DNA of 64,000 nucleotides. Origin: Desmodus rotundus. Taxonomy: Eukaryota; Chordata; Mammalia; Chiroptera; Phyllostomidae. Under the pieces are notes generated by a model. The model worked only from the letters and a program-made list of their open reading frames with translations. It had not been told where the DNA came from and did no database searches. Below, in pieces: positions 12,411 through 23,360 of this stretch (position 1 is the stretch's first letter; every line of letters starts with the position of its first letter). Location: positions 11,127,082 to 11,191,081 of the forward strand of contig NC_071397.1 in NCBI RefSeq assembly GCF_022682495.2, read 5' to 3'. The translations under genes and the position numbers were made by a program.

Positions 12411-13345
12411 TCAATCAAAATTTTAGAAAACTTTCTAGATGTTTTAATTTGTGTAAGTCATTGTGATCAGTTGTCTTTGAAAGACGCAATGGAAGGTAAA
12501 ATAAAGTAAATCTCTTTAAATGCCTCTTCCATAAACTTTATTGTATATTTGCCATCATTCTTCAAATAAAACATTGTTAGGAGTTGAACCATGCATTTGA
12601 ATAACTTAGAGTTTAAGTGATAAAAACTGGAAAAATATTGAGACCTCGAGAGGCAGCCCGCAGTGTAAAATTACAAAAGCAGTTTGGAAATTCTGTCGAT
12701 GTTTGGATATTTGTTTTAACAGAAATTATGAATAGCAATAGTTGGACATTTTGAAAATACTTTTCATAGGTGCAACTTTAATAAATGATATCCTAACAAA
12801 AATATCAATTCTTTTCTGAGCTTCATAAGAAAAAAACATTTTCTGTGATGGTGAACTGGGGGGCCATGAAGCCAGAAGTGGGAGATGTCCCAGAGACACA
12901 CAACAGGACGCCTCGTCCATCCGCCCTCTCTCCTGCCACACAGGACCCTCTCTCCTGCCCTGTGTGCCCTGCTCCCCGTGCTGTCCAGGTGGCCAGGATG
13001 GGCTTGGCAAACTGGAGGATTGGCAGGCGGTCTGAGAAAGGAAGGAGTCGGAGGCAGCGTGATGATAGCCAGGCTTGCTCCCTAACTGCATTCTAACCAA
13101 TGGCCCCAGGCTGCCTTTTGCCCGGTCCTCCCTCTGAAATTGGGAGTGGCTCACTCCAGCCATGCCTGGGCTGAGCAAGGACTCCCTGCTGCTGCTAGCC
13201 CTTGGGGGCTGCACTGTCCCTGGCCACCCTTACTGAGAGTCCCTTGCTCAAACTCTCCTCAAATTACCCAATTTGACTGATTTATACCCCATTTGAGAGA
13301 ACAAAAAAAAGAGTATCCATTCCATGAAAAAAAACTATTGTATTA
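12411..13345. other. Unassigned DNA
   Basis: The first part is AT-rich and the second GC-rich. A 162-codon minus-strand frame (12726-13214) spans the composition change and shows no domain. I do not call it a gene. Confidence 0.4.
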
Positions 13346-13558
13346 ATTTTTTTTATTGATTGTAGAGAGAAAGGAAAGTAGGGAGAAAGGGAGAAAGAAA
13401 CATCAACGTGCAAGAGAAACATTGATCGGTTGCCTCTCGCATGCCCCCAACTGGAGACCTGGCCCACAACCCAGGCATCTGCCAGGACAGGGAATCGAAC
13501 CAGCGACCTTCTGGTTTGCAGGATGATGCTCAACCAACTAAGCCACACCAGTCAGGGC
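13346..13558 (-). mobile_element. VES-type SINE
   Basis: Minus-strand copy with the T-rich tail near 13346-13360, a GA-rich part, 'cggttgcctctcgcatgccc' and a box B-like segment complementary to 13490-13501. It ends 'ccacaccagtcagggc'. No clear target duplication. Confidence 0.88.
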
Positions 13559-15008
13559 TAGATGTTTTTTTAAAAAGAAAAATATTTATTGTTTGACAAC
13601 AAAAAATAAAAAATATAACAAATGTTTATGTTTCTTTCAATTTATTGACTCCTAAAGTATGACTAAATGAAATGTGGGTTAAATATAAACAAAATTAATA
13701 AAGTTAGGCCAATCAATTAAATATGACATTCCAATAAATGATTTGTATGATTCCTTCAATAATGGAGGCATGGAACATATGAAAGTCGGTATTTTAATTT
13801 ATGGTGTACAGTGAGTGGTTTATGTTTTCAATAGTGGCCCTGCCATCTGTCATAACGGAGAGCGCTCCTGATATAAATAATGAACAATAGATGGTAGAAA
13901 CCAGTTTAAGTAAGGGAGAACTTCAAATAATACAATCCAGGCCTTGTTTGTTTATTTTTAACAAAGCAATATTCCGATTTGTTTTGGTCATTGGCTGGGG
14001 TTGAATCATAACCAAGGTTTTTGCATAAAAGTTAGAAAATAGTCACGGGAACAGGTCCATCATTTTTTCCCAGCTGTCGCCTTCCCTGGCCATAATTCAG
14101 AGGAGAGAGAAGGAGATTCCACACCTTAGCTGGGACATGGGGACAGACCCCTGACCTCAGGCCCAGAGTGCCGGGCACAGTTGTAAGGACAGCAGGCGTC
14201 ACAGAATGGCAGAGAGGACCCCAGAAGAGCACCCGTAGCCTGCTCTGGGTCTCTGAGAAAGACAAACCAGTGATAATCCTCGTCACCACCTCATTCCTCC
14301 TGAGAGACCCAGGCCACACATCTGGGAGGGTGCAGGCTCTTCCTGAGGAGTTCCTCCGCCAGTGACGTGGTGTCATCCAGCCATGGGGATGTGCCCTGCT
14401 CTCCTCAGACAGGAGTCTCCCTCCAGCTTCAGAGCTCTTGTTGGCAGCCCCGCCAGACTCACAGAGGGGCCCCACCATCCTGGAGTGAGACCGATACTGA
14501 TGCGACCCCCACAAACCCTCCTGGAGACAGCACCTACCCAGGGGCTCACTGGCAGGACTGCACGAGGCTCAGCCAGACCTGCCAGGTCTGAGGGAGTTCC
14601 TGCATGGGAGAGGGCCTCCGCCACAGAGAAGCTTCCCACACACCTCCAGCGAGGGAGGCATGGGCTGTGGAGAGGGAATGGGCAGGACGGGTGGCATCCG
14701 AGGTATGCGTGGACAGGACGGGAGGCGGGCACACTGCTGCCTGCATGGCCCAGCTGTGCTGGCCTTCGGGCCGGGCGTGCCTGTGAGGCTGACCTCCAGA
14801 TGTGCCTTTCCCAATGGCCCCTCTTGGACCATGGGATTCCCTTCATGCTGGGGGTTGGGGGCAGGGGATTTTGAGAAAGAAAAAGCCTACCATGGCCAGG
14901 CCCAAGAAGTGGACAGTACGACTAAGGAGATTTCATTCATTGCTTCAACCTTTCTTCCCACCTCCTGAAAATCCGCCCCAGGAGGCAGGACAGATATATT
15001 AGCTATAT

Positions 15009-15009
<1 letters not shown>
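13559..15009. other. Unassigned DNA
   Basis: AT-rich to about 14030, then GC-rich. Overlapping frames of 157-170 codons occur on both strands at 14032-14874. They shadow one another and none has a recognisable domain, so coding is not supported. Confidence 0.4.
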
Positions 15010-15046
<37 letters not shown>

Positions 15047-15062
15047 ACACACACACACACAC
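15010..15062 (+). repeat. Compound (TGTC)n(TC)n(CA)n microsatellite
   Basis: TGTC units run directly into TC units and then CA units. Compound runs like this are prone to length change. Confidence 0.95.
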
Positions 15063-15892
15063 TTTCATACACACACATCAGTCATGCTCCAGCTTGGAAA
15101 ATGTCACTTATGAATGTTTTTAATGTGGCTGCGATGATGACATCCTTACGCACTAGAAAGCACTCCCTGGGGGCAGCGGCAGCTGGGGGGGTAAGAGGAT
15201 GGGGCGGATGGTTATAATCCCCCGTGACTCTCCGGAGCGCACAGAGGAATCTGTCAGCCGTGGAGGAACCACAGTGTCGGGCTGTGGCTGCCCCAAGAGG
15301 AGGCTCAGAGACAGTTCACACCACAGCGGCTGAAGCCGCGGTTTGGAGACGTGTCTCAGCTAAGCCGGCTGTCGGCGCCCAGCCCTGTGTGTCAAACCGC
15401 CTGGAAGGTGGGTCAGGGCTACTTGGGTTCTTCTTCTCAGGTTGCTAATTCCTACGTCAGGGAAGAAAGACAGGCGCGCAGGGCCCGAGCAGGGTGGCAA
15501 GAGTAGCGGGTTCCTGGGTGGGGCTCTGCTGGGCTGGCTGTGACATGTCTCTCTCAGGGGAGGGAGGCTGAGAGGGAGACAAGGCGGGCAGCTGCCTCCA
15601 CTTTGGGTGATGACCATGCATGTGGATATGGGTGCCTTGCCCAGTGGGCATACAACACAGGCCTGGAGCAGAGAAACACAGCTGCCTTCCCTCCCCACGT
15701 CCCCCCCGGCTAGGAAGAATGGCCTTCTTCTCGGTGGCTGTGGTATGTCACCCCTGTGTTCTTCCCCAGGACCACAGTAATCTTTTGCAGTCTAAGCCGC
15801 CACAGTAGTGATGACCACAGTTTCCATCCACGGCACAATGGGCCACCCGTTCACATTTCTCTCCTCTGCCTGGTCTAATTTCATTCTGCCCA
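15063..15892. other. Unassigned GC-rich DNA
   Basis: CpG is locally more frequent at about 15170-15400, but the stretch is short and lacks other promoter signs. No gene recognised. Confidence 0.4.
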
Positions 15893-16140
15893 TTCACTTA
15901 CTCAACGTGTTTACTGAGCATCAACTACATACCAGGCCCAGTGCTAAGCTGAGGAAGCTCATGCATGAATTCAGACAGACCTAGGTCCAGATTCCAGTTT
16001 AGCCACTTACATGACTTAACCTTCCTGAGCCTCAGATTTTGTAAATGGGGGGTCAACTCATATGCCCTTAAAACGTAGTTGTAAGAAATTAAATGGCATA
16101 ATATTTGTAAAGAGCTTAGCATAATAGGCAACAACTCTAA
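15893..16140 (+). repeat. MIR SINE relic
   Basis: A long copy: 'ccagattccagtttagccac', 'ttacatgacttaaccttcc', 'tgagcctcagattttgtaaa', then 'aagaaattaaatggcataat' and 'gtaaagagcttagcataat'. All MIR blocks are in order. The leading 'tactgagcatcaactacat' is L2-like and may be a separate fragment. Confidence 0.85.
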
Positions 16141-17929
16141 CACTTCCTTCTAATTCTCTTTAACTTTGAAGATGGTAGTGGCCTGGCTTTGTGCTTCCCC
16201 CAGGCTCCAGCATCTCCTAGCACTCAAGGAGCACCCCACAAAGACTGGGGGGAGACTCCAGACCTTGCCTGGTGACAAGCTGGCTCACAGGTTTCACCCA
16301 TGTGCCTTGTGCTGGGGGACCTCACTTGTGTCTTGCTATCCCGGCTCCACTCTTACAGCTGCAGATCCCTTGCAGACACTGTCACTGTTTCATTTTGTTT
16401 TATTTTTTCTCTTTTGTTAGCAAATGAGCAAACCAAGAGCTGAGGAGTGGCACCTTGCCAGGAGGGAAGCCGAGCTGAAGAGTGGGGAGCACGCTGGATG
16501 GACCAGGAGATCTGGTTCAAATCACGGATACGTCATGAAACACATGTGTGCTGGCGCTGAGGCTTTGAGGCACTCAGCATCCAATGCGGCCATGAGGCTC
16601 ATCCTCGCCCCCTCTGCTCCGTGAGCTGGCTGGCAAGGACTGGGGCCGCACATCGGCAGGACTGGAATGACACAGTTAACAGAGCTCTGGCCATAGGGGC
16701 TGGAACTGTTAACGTTATTGCTCGTTAAACCACATGCACCTTTGCACTAAGCAAGGTCACTGTCGTGTTGCAAAGAACAGGGGCAGGGGGTGGGATATTG
16801 GAGTCTCCAGTTCAAATTTGGACACAGCTAGTAAGATATTGTGTGACCTTGGGCACCTCCTTGCCCACTCTGCAAACCCAGAGTCTGTGCTAGGTAATTT
16901 GTCACACTCCTCCGGGATTCGAAGGTTAAAGACTGTGAACAGACACTAATGACTTTGAAACGCAGCAAGCTCGCTCCAGCTCTGGATGCTTTGGAGAGTG
17001 ACAATCTGTTGACAAAGCTCTGGTTGGCTGCGTTAGGCCAGGCGCTCTTGACAGTTACCCTGGGGGTGCCTGGAAGGACTGGGGGACTGCCCGAGACATC
17101 GCTGCAGCCCACGTGCAAGGCAGCTGTGGCTCTGCAAGCACATATTTGAGAGGGAAAATCATTTTCCTTCAACAATAAATCTGGCAGCTGCAGGAGATGT
17201 GGATCCCTGGCCCTGGGGTTTTCCAAGCCCTGTCAGACTTCTGGCTCCAACCCAGGGTGCTTTTGTGCCAGAGACACAGGAGCGGAAACCTGATTCACCC
17301 GCTCCCAGGCCTGATGGGTCTCGACTGGGACTCCCCACACACTGCCACGCCACGCGCATCTTTTGGAGCGCTCCCTGCTGTGTTATGCGGTTTCTCCTCC
17401 CAGCGGTCCTGCGTTGGGTCCCAACCCCACGAGGAGTCACAGAGAATCGGGGAGCTACAGAACCTCTGCACTGGAAGAGCTGGAGAAACTTGATTCCACT
17501 GGTCTTCCAATCTTTCCAGTTTTATTAAAAGAAAATGAAATCACCAAAAATGGTAACGTTAAAAATTCAACTTTACAACATTGGCTTATTGTAGAGCCAA
17601 TAAGAGAACAGAGTCATGTGGTATAGATAGACCTTAAAATGGGAAATCCAAGGCCAGGGGTGAGAATTAGAATCACATTAACATCGGCATTCGATTTATT
17701 TCTGCATGTGTTGTTGCTGCAGACCATGAAGAAGATAAGTAGCTGACAATGGTAATAGTTTTTAATTAGCTTGTAATCTTAGGATACCCTTCAATTAAAC
17801 AGAGGTGGCTAAGAAGCATCATTTGAAGTCTGTTTAAAAACAAGTTCACCTGTCTCTCTCTGGGAGTCAGGGTGGATTGGCGGGCTCAGAAAGCACAGGT
17901 GAAGTTACTCAGAGTCCCGGAACGTGCTT
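16141..17929. other. Unassigned DNA with one MIR fragment
   Basis: A short MIR-like fragment is visible at about 16815-16900 ('tattgtgtgaccttgggcac'). The stretch at 17500-17850 is AT-rich, unique-looking and holds TAATTA-like cores (for example 'tttttaattagcttg'). It is a candidate conserved non-coding element. No gene recognised. Confidence 0.4.
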
Positions 17930-18015
17930 TCCACATCTGTGTATCTCAGCGCTCCGTGCTAGCACAGCACCTGGCTCATAACAGGGACTTGATAAATGTT
18001 TGTTGACTGAATGAA
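17930..18015 (+). repeat. L2 LINE 3' terminus
   Basis: 'gctagcacagcacctggctc', 'ataacagggacttgataaat' and 'gtttgttgactgaatgaatc' are the terminal L2 motifs in order. Confidence 0.85.
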
Positions 18016-18094
18016 TCAATGGGCAGTTTACTTGATGTTTTAATCTTGAGTCTATCTCCCTGCCAAACTTTCCACCATATTCTCAGTGAAGACA

Positions 18095-18130
18095 GATGGA
18101 TGGATGGATGGATGGATGGATAGACAGACA
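18095..18130 (+). repeat. (GATG)n(GACA)n microsatellite
   Basis: About seven GATG units are followed by GACA units. Confidence 0.95.
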
Positions 18131-18214
18131 GGGATCTAGGAGTGTCTCCGAGTCATCATTCAAAGAATGAATTCTCATTGCATACTGCTCTAAATGGAAT
18201 GCCCACATTTATAT

Positions 18215-18438
18215 ATATATTTTTAATTTTATGTATTTATTTTTAGAGAGACGGCAATGGAAGGAGAAAGAGAGGAAGAGAAACATCGATGTATGAGAGA
18301 AACATCAATCAGTTGCTTCTTGTATGCGCCCCAACCTGGGACCAGGCCTGCAACCCAGGCATGTGCCCTGACTGGGAACTGAACCAGTGACCTTCCAGTT
18401 TATGGGGTGATGCTCCAACTGAGCCACACCGGTCAGGG
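18215..18438 (-). mobile_element. VES-type SINE with 14-bp target duplication
   Basis: Minus-strand SINE with an A/T-rich tail at its low-coordinate end, 'gttgcttcttgtatgcgccc', a box B-like segment complementary to 18374-18385 and a stem ending 'ccacaccggtcaggg'. A 14-bp direct duplication, 'gcccacatttatat', lies at 18201-18214 and 18438-18451. This is direct evidence of target-primed insertion and fixes the element's limits. The element's last base and the duplication's first are ambiguous by one. Confidence 0.93.
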
Positions 18439-18465
18439 CCCACATTTATATTCCCACACACAACC

Positions 18466-18830
18466 TTAACTCCTTGGTGGCAGACATTCACCTTGCTGGA
18501 ACTACATTGCCTCGTCTCCCTAGCAGCTGTGTTTGGCTATTTAACTAAGTTCTCATGGGTGGAACAGGAGCAGAACCGAGGTATGTAACTTCTGCATCAC
18601 TCGCTTATGGGAAAATGTGTCGCCCTCCATTCTTGCTCTACCTCACTCCCTCTGAGCAGGATGCAGACATGGTGGTGACGCAGCTCTGACCACGAGGTTA
18701 AGGACAGCTCAGCAACAAGACAGAAGAAGCCTGGGTGCCGAGTGACCGTGTGGAGCACAGCTTCCCTGCCTGCCTGGGCCATCCACCTCCAGCCAGTCAC
18801 GCGACAGAGAAATATCCTTCAGTCTGATTA
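18466..18830 (+). mobile_element. MLT1-like MaLR LTR
   Basis: 'aactaagttctcatgggtgg', 'gatgcagacatggtggtga', 'gaagaagcctgggtgccgag' and 'tgaccgtgtggagcacagc' follow the internal order of MLT1-type LTRs of ERVL-MaLR. Termini are not sharp. Confidence 0.7.
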
Positions 18831-20398
18831 GGGTCTCTGTCCTAACTACCACGTCAGTCCAGGGTTTACCCACAATTACACTCACGTTTTGCAGAGGGTG
18901 ATTTTACTAAAACTATAAAAGGTCAGGGTAAGGTATATGGTATGTGGAAACCTAAAGAGGGAGATGAGAACCCTGTCCTCCAGCACCCAACCACACAGGC
19001 ACACAGGTAGAAAGGGCCAGCATGGGGAGACACTGGCAGAAGAGGGACCAGTTAGCAGTGATGTTGAGGAAAGACACCCAGGGGTCTCACAGGCCTTCCG
19101 TGATCCAGAGCTCTGCCCACCTGCCTCGGTCCCAAGTTCTGACCTCAGAAGGGCAGGAACAGCCATTCAAAGAAGCAGTGGCTTTAGGTCCTCATTGCCC
19201 CAGGACTCCCCTCTGACCCAGATTTCCAAGTCTTCCTTCTTCATGAAGATTGTGCCTGTATGTGTGCATGTACGTGCACACATACATGTCTGTGCATGTG
19301 TGTATGTGTGGGTACATGGATGCATGTGTGTGTGGTGCCGTGAGGGCCAGACAGAGGGGCAGAGGCTTCGAATTCAAACAAGGCCCAGTCCGGAAGGCAC
19401 GCTCTGACTCCCATCCTGTCCGCGGTGCTGATCACCCGGCCATGGTGGACCGTGGCTGTCACACCAGACTTGGCTTTCCCCGCAGACCTCAGAACGCAGC
19501 TGTCACTGGGGTGTGCCCCCAGGGTGCAGGGGCCCCTGCTCAGCCTAAGCCTTCCATCTCAGACTCCAACACAGAGCCCGCAGAGCCGGCATCCCTGCTC
19601 GCTCGCCGTTTCTTATGTGGCTGCTCACTTCCACGGGGCTCGTCTCTCTCCCTTTTGATCTTTCTGAAGCTGGCACAAACCCCAGCGGGACTTTGATCCG
19701 AGTAATAGAATCAGGCAGAGGGAGGCAGTAACACATGCTGAAAACCCCTTTCGGCTGGCTTTGGGCTTGGATGTTTAATGAGGGCAACTTCTGGAAAACC
19801 CTGGAAATAAAAACTGAAAGATGTGAATGGGGAGAGATTATCACTGACTTCTTCTAAGCGCCTTACAAGCCCCTGTGGAGGGGCAGACAGTGACTAAGAA
19901 GGGACGCTGCTGTGGGTGACGGTTACGGCTTGGCAGGCAGAGGTGTGGTTTATACTTGTTCCTGAATGAAGCTAAATGTTCCAATCTGGTTATTTTCTAT
20001 CATTGGTTCTGTCCATTTCCCGCCTCCTGCCCCCACCCTGCAGGGCTTGTTAGGTATGAGTCAGGGAGAGGATGCTGGTTCCCGAGGATCTAGGGGAGTG
20101 GGCTGCTGCCGTCCCAGTTAGCGGATGCCTACTTGAAAGGGGGCTGGCTCGGTCCCAGCTCTGCCTTAACCAGTCCCATGAAAGGACCAAGCTTTCCTTC
20201 CTTCCACTTCTGCAGGCCTCTGTCTCCTCATGGGAAATGTGTTTCCATTCAGCTCTCGCCATCTCTGAGGGCTTGTCCCTCCCTTTACCTGGGTGCGTGC
20301 CTCCTGTGCTGGACCTCGGCGGTGGGGCCCAGGGAAGGGCGACCTCAGGAGACCAGGGGTCCAGCGGAGGCAGTGGGGCTGAAAGTTGCAGGGGCCCA
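18831..20398. other. Unassigned DNA with a TG-rich run
   Basis: The stretch at 19258-19336 is an impure TG/CATG-rich run (alternating purine-pyrimidine). Long frames crossing it (156 codons plus, 148 codons plus) owe their length to it and look spurious. Confidence 0.45.
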
Positions 20399-20768
20399 CT
20401 CAGACAGAGAATGGCAAATACTGCATGGTATTACTTGTCTATGGAATTAAAAAAAAAATCAAGCTTGTAGGAATGGAGAGGCGGAAAGTGGTTACCAGGG
20501 GCTGGGGGTGGGGCAAACAGGGAGAGGTTGGAAAAAAGCGCACGCTTTCAGCTACAAGAGGAATGAAGCCTGAGGGTCTAACGCAAAACTTGGTGGCTGC
20601 AGTCGATGGCACGGTGTTGTGTGACTGAAGGTAGCTAAGGAAGTAGGACGTAAATGTCATCCAGCTTATGTGCGTATCATTTTATTTGCATCAAATCATC
20701 ATGAGGGACACTTTAAATAACTTACAATTCTATTTGTCAGTTATACCTCAATAAAGCTGAAAATGGGA
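20399..20768 (+). repeat. LINE-1 3' end relic (L1MA-like)
   Basis: 'aatggcaaatactgcatgg', 'aaagtggttaccaggggctg' and the terminal 'tttgtcagttatacctcaat' followed by 'aaagctgaaaa' are the end of the L1 3' UTR in sense orientation. The copy is 5'-truncated. Confidence 0.85.
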
Positions 20769-20769
20769 G

Positions 20770-20855
20770 GTGGGAAGATTACATAAAATGTTCCATGTAA
20801 AATGCTTGACACAAGTGAGCACTAAGTCCGTATTTATTACTCCTATTGTTTTCCG
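20770..20855 (+). repeat. MIR SINE 3' fragment
   Basis: 'gattacataaaatgttccat', 'gtaaaatgcttgacacaag' and 'tgagcactaagtccgtattt' match the MIR 3' end. It abuts the L1 tail, so the L1 probably inserted into a longer MIR. Confidence 0.65.
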
Positions 20856-21089
20856 ACTGCCTCTCCCGCCAAGCTGCCCTGCCTCAAACTAGCCCTGGCC
20901 TCTGGATTCTTCAGCGTCTCCTCGGCCTCTGACTCTGAAGTTCAACCTTGATCTTGGTGGCGATGGTGAGACTCGCCATCCACGGTGAAGGAAGCATGTC
21001 TTTAAAAGACTTCCCTTCAGTCGGCAGCTACCAGGAGCTGCAATAGCCATTTTGCATACTTAGTTCCGATTCTCTTGGCACTCCTACAG

Positions 21090-21225
21090 GAAAGGCATTC
21101 TTTTCTTCATTTGACAGAAAAGGAGGCTGAGTCTCAGTGAATGTAAGAATTGACCCAGCCCACACACCCAGAAAGTTCTGGAGCCAGAATTTGTACCAGC
21201 TGGGTCTGGCGCCAAAGCCCATAGA
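21090..21225 (-). repeat. MIR SINE relic
   Basis: 'ttgacagaaaaggaggctga', 'gtctcagtgaatgtaagaat' and 'agttctggagccagaatttg' are the complement of the MIR core. Confidence 0.75.
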
Positions 21226-22362
21226 ATACAACGCTCCCGTGGGCATCAGTTGGGCCCTTCCAACCTCACCTCACCCTCCGAGACTGAGTGCACAGTGGCT
21301 GGCTTGGGCCACGTGCACAGGACCAGGCCTGTGGGTGTGACTGGGCGTGGCAGCCCAAACACCTGGTTCTAGCCACAGGGCATGATGCTCCAGGCAATGG
21401 CGTCCTCCTGGGAACACTTGCGGAAGAAGTAAAGACCAATGGGAAACATCCAGCCATAGACTCATGAGAAGGTGGAATTTTGAATTTGGACAGTGGCTGA
21501 AAATGAGTTGTCTTAGAGCTATTTAGAAAGAATGAACTTGCCAAGCAAATTAATAATGTAAAGAGGATTTTCCAGAATTGTTAATCCATACAACCTGTTC
21601 AGTTCAATCAACCTTTCATAAGGGTGCCAGCAATATGGAACTGAACGAATCAGTCCTTTCAAAGGAGCTCACAGGCTGGCCCTGAAGCAAGCATCTAAGT
21701 GTTCATACACACACACAATGAATTTTTAAAATTTAATTAAAAAAAATGAAGTTCTGCATGAGCCCCATGACAAGAGGCACGAACAGAGTTTGGTGAGGTC
21801 CAAGAAGACTAAGACTCAACCAATGATTTCAGAAACCCATTCTGTCCAGAAGTACTTTTAATATGAAATGGTCACTTAGTGATTAAAATTGTTCTCATCA
21901 AGTTATTACCGCAGGATATCAAAGGGCTGATACCACCTCAACAGCGGTAAGCCTAGTGGAGCAAACAGTTACAGGAGCTCTAAAACACTGAGATGTCGCC
22001 CTTTCTAGAGACATTGTATTGCAGAATTTAGATGTACGTTTAGTTCAGATGCACGTTCCTCTCCGTCCAAGTCAGTCCGGCTTCTCCGCAGGCCATATGT
22101 TGCAGATTCCACGTTCCACTTCTCAGGGGGGTCCCAGAGCATTTTGCAATGACCTTCGCCATGAAACTGTGGAGAATATGGTACAGAGGGCTGGGGGGTT
22201 AGGGGGAAATGAAGAGTATATGGGCTGATACCAAAGGGAGGGAAGCCCGGTCCATGCACTGGGCATTTAACCAGATGTCCTGGAGAGATGGGAGAGGAGG
22301 AACCTGGGGTGGAGATGTTAGTCAAAGAATGGCAACATTCAAAGGCAGAACTGACAAAAGGC
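21226..22362. other. Unassigned DNA
   Basis: A possible L2-like fragment lies at 21590-21700 ('aaaggagctcacaggctgg'). Otherwise nothing is recognised. Confidence 0.4.
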
Positions 22363-22388
22363 AAAAATAAAATAAAATAAAATAAAAG
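22363..22388 (+). repeat. (AATAA)n microsatellite
   Basis: About five AATAA pentamers. Confidence 0.9.
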
Positions 22389-23290
22389 ATGGAGCAAGAA
22401 GAGGCTTTGGCCTGGAAGGCTCTACATTGGAAGGTGGCTGGGAGGCCAGGAACCCACCGTGACAGAGGGTTGGGGCCATGGGAGGTCAGCAACAACCAGT
22501 GGGCACTAGGCGGTTACCTCCCTGGGCTGTAGAGCCTGAGCTGGCTTGTTCCATATGCCCCCCTCTCTCAAAAACCAACATCCCTCCTTGCAAGCTCACC
22601 CAATCCCAGCTACACTGACTCAGGAGGCCCGGGAAGCACCAAGAAACACTTTGGGGGAAATCCAAAGCCCAGATCTTCTTATTCTGAGAACCTCCCACCA
22701 CCGGAAGGAAGACAAGATCATGAAAGTCAGCACTTTCCAGCTCACCATCCTCTCTACCGTGGTGGTGCCAGCCAGGGCTTGGTGGCTCTGTAGCTATTTT
22801 TACCCTTAGATTTCCGGAATTGCCGACCAATCTTGGTTACAGGACACCACAGTTAACTCAGCTCTGTCCGCAGCAATCACAAGGAGGCTAAGCCACAATG
22901 CGCAGCTGTGCACGGCCACACTCATCCTTACCCCGGACACACGAGCCCCAACTGCAGAGTCAACCTCCAGCGCCCACACTGGAGAAGCGAGGAGGCGGCT
23001 CCCTCGCGCCGCCCCAGGGATCCTGGTGATGCGCTGCAGCCAGCGGCTCTGCCTGTCGGAGGAGGACGCCGAAGGTTCCTGTTTGCATCCTCCAAGGAGC
23101 CTCTAAGCTGAGTGTTCCCGTGGTTTGTGGCGGGACCAGTCCAGAAGAGTTCTTCACGGCCACAAAGAGCGACGTTGTCCGGAGCTGTCTTGCTCCAACC
23201 CTATTTTAAGGGTTCAGCACCTCAACCAGAGTTTCCTTCCTCCCCGTCTAGCCTCTCACCTGTGAGCCTCCTGGCAGACTTGCCTTCTGT
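22389..23290. other. Unassigned DNA
   Basis: CpG is somewhat raised at 22960-23070 ('gcgaggaggcggctccctcg'), but the stretch is too short to call an island. No gene recognised. Confidence 0.4.
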
Positions 23291-23360
23291 CTCCCACGTG
23301 TCTTCCACGTGTTTTCCATCTCCCACGTGTCTTCCACGTGTTTTCCATCTCCCACGTGTC
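23291..23360 (+). repeat. 29-bp minisatellite with five CACGTG E-boxes
   Basis: Two complete 29-bp units start at 23291 and 23320, and a partial third starts at 23349. Units are identical over the readable part. Each full unit holds two CACGTG palindromes: 23295-23300, 23306-23311, 23324-23329, 23335-23340, and 23353-23358 in the partial unit. Spacing alternates 11 and 18 bp. CACGTG is the canonical E-box bound by bHLH-zip factors (USF, MYC/MAX, MITF) and by CLOCK-BMAL1. Whether any factor binds here is inference. Confidence 0.9.

Noticed and set aside
12540..12590. AATAAA near 12567, considered as the end of a gene's 3' UTR
   Set aside because: The motif is common in AT-rich DNA, and no upstream exon or GT-rich downstream element supports a gene end.
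19250..19407. Cys/Val/His-rich frames that look like zinc-binding repeats
   Set aside because: They translate an alternating TG/CATG low-complexity run, with no regular zinc-finger spacing.
23291..23360. Short tandem units considered as a CRISPR-like array
   Set aside because: The 29-bp units are directly abutting with no unique spacers, in a mammalian genome; this is a minisatellite.
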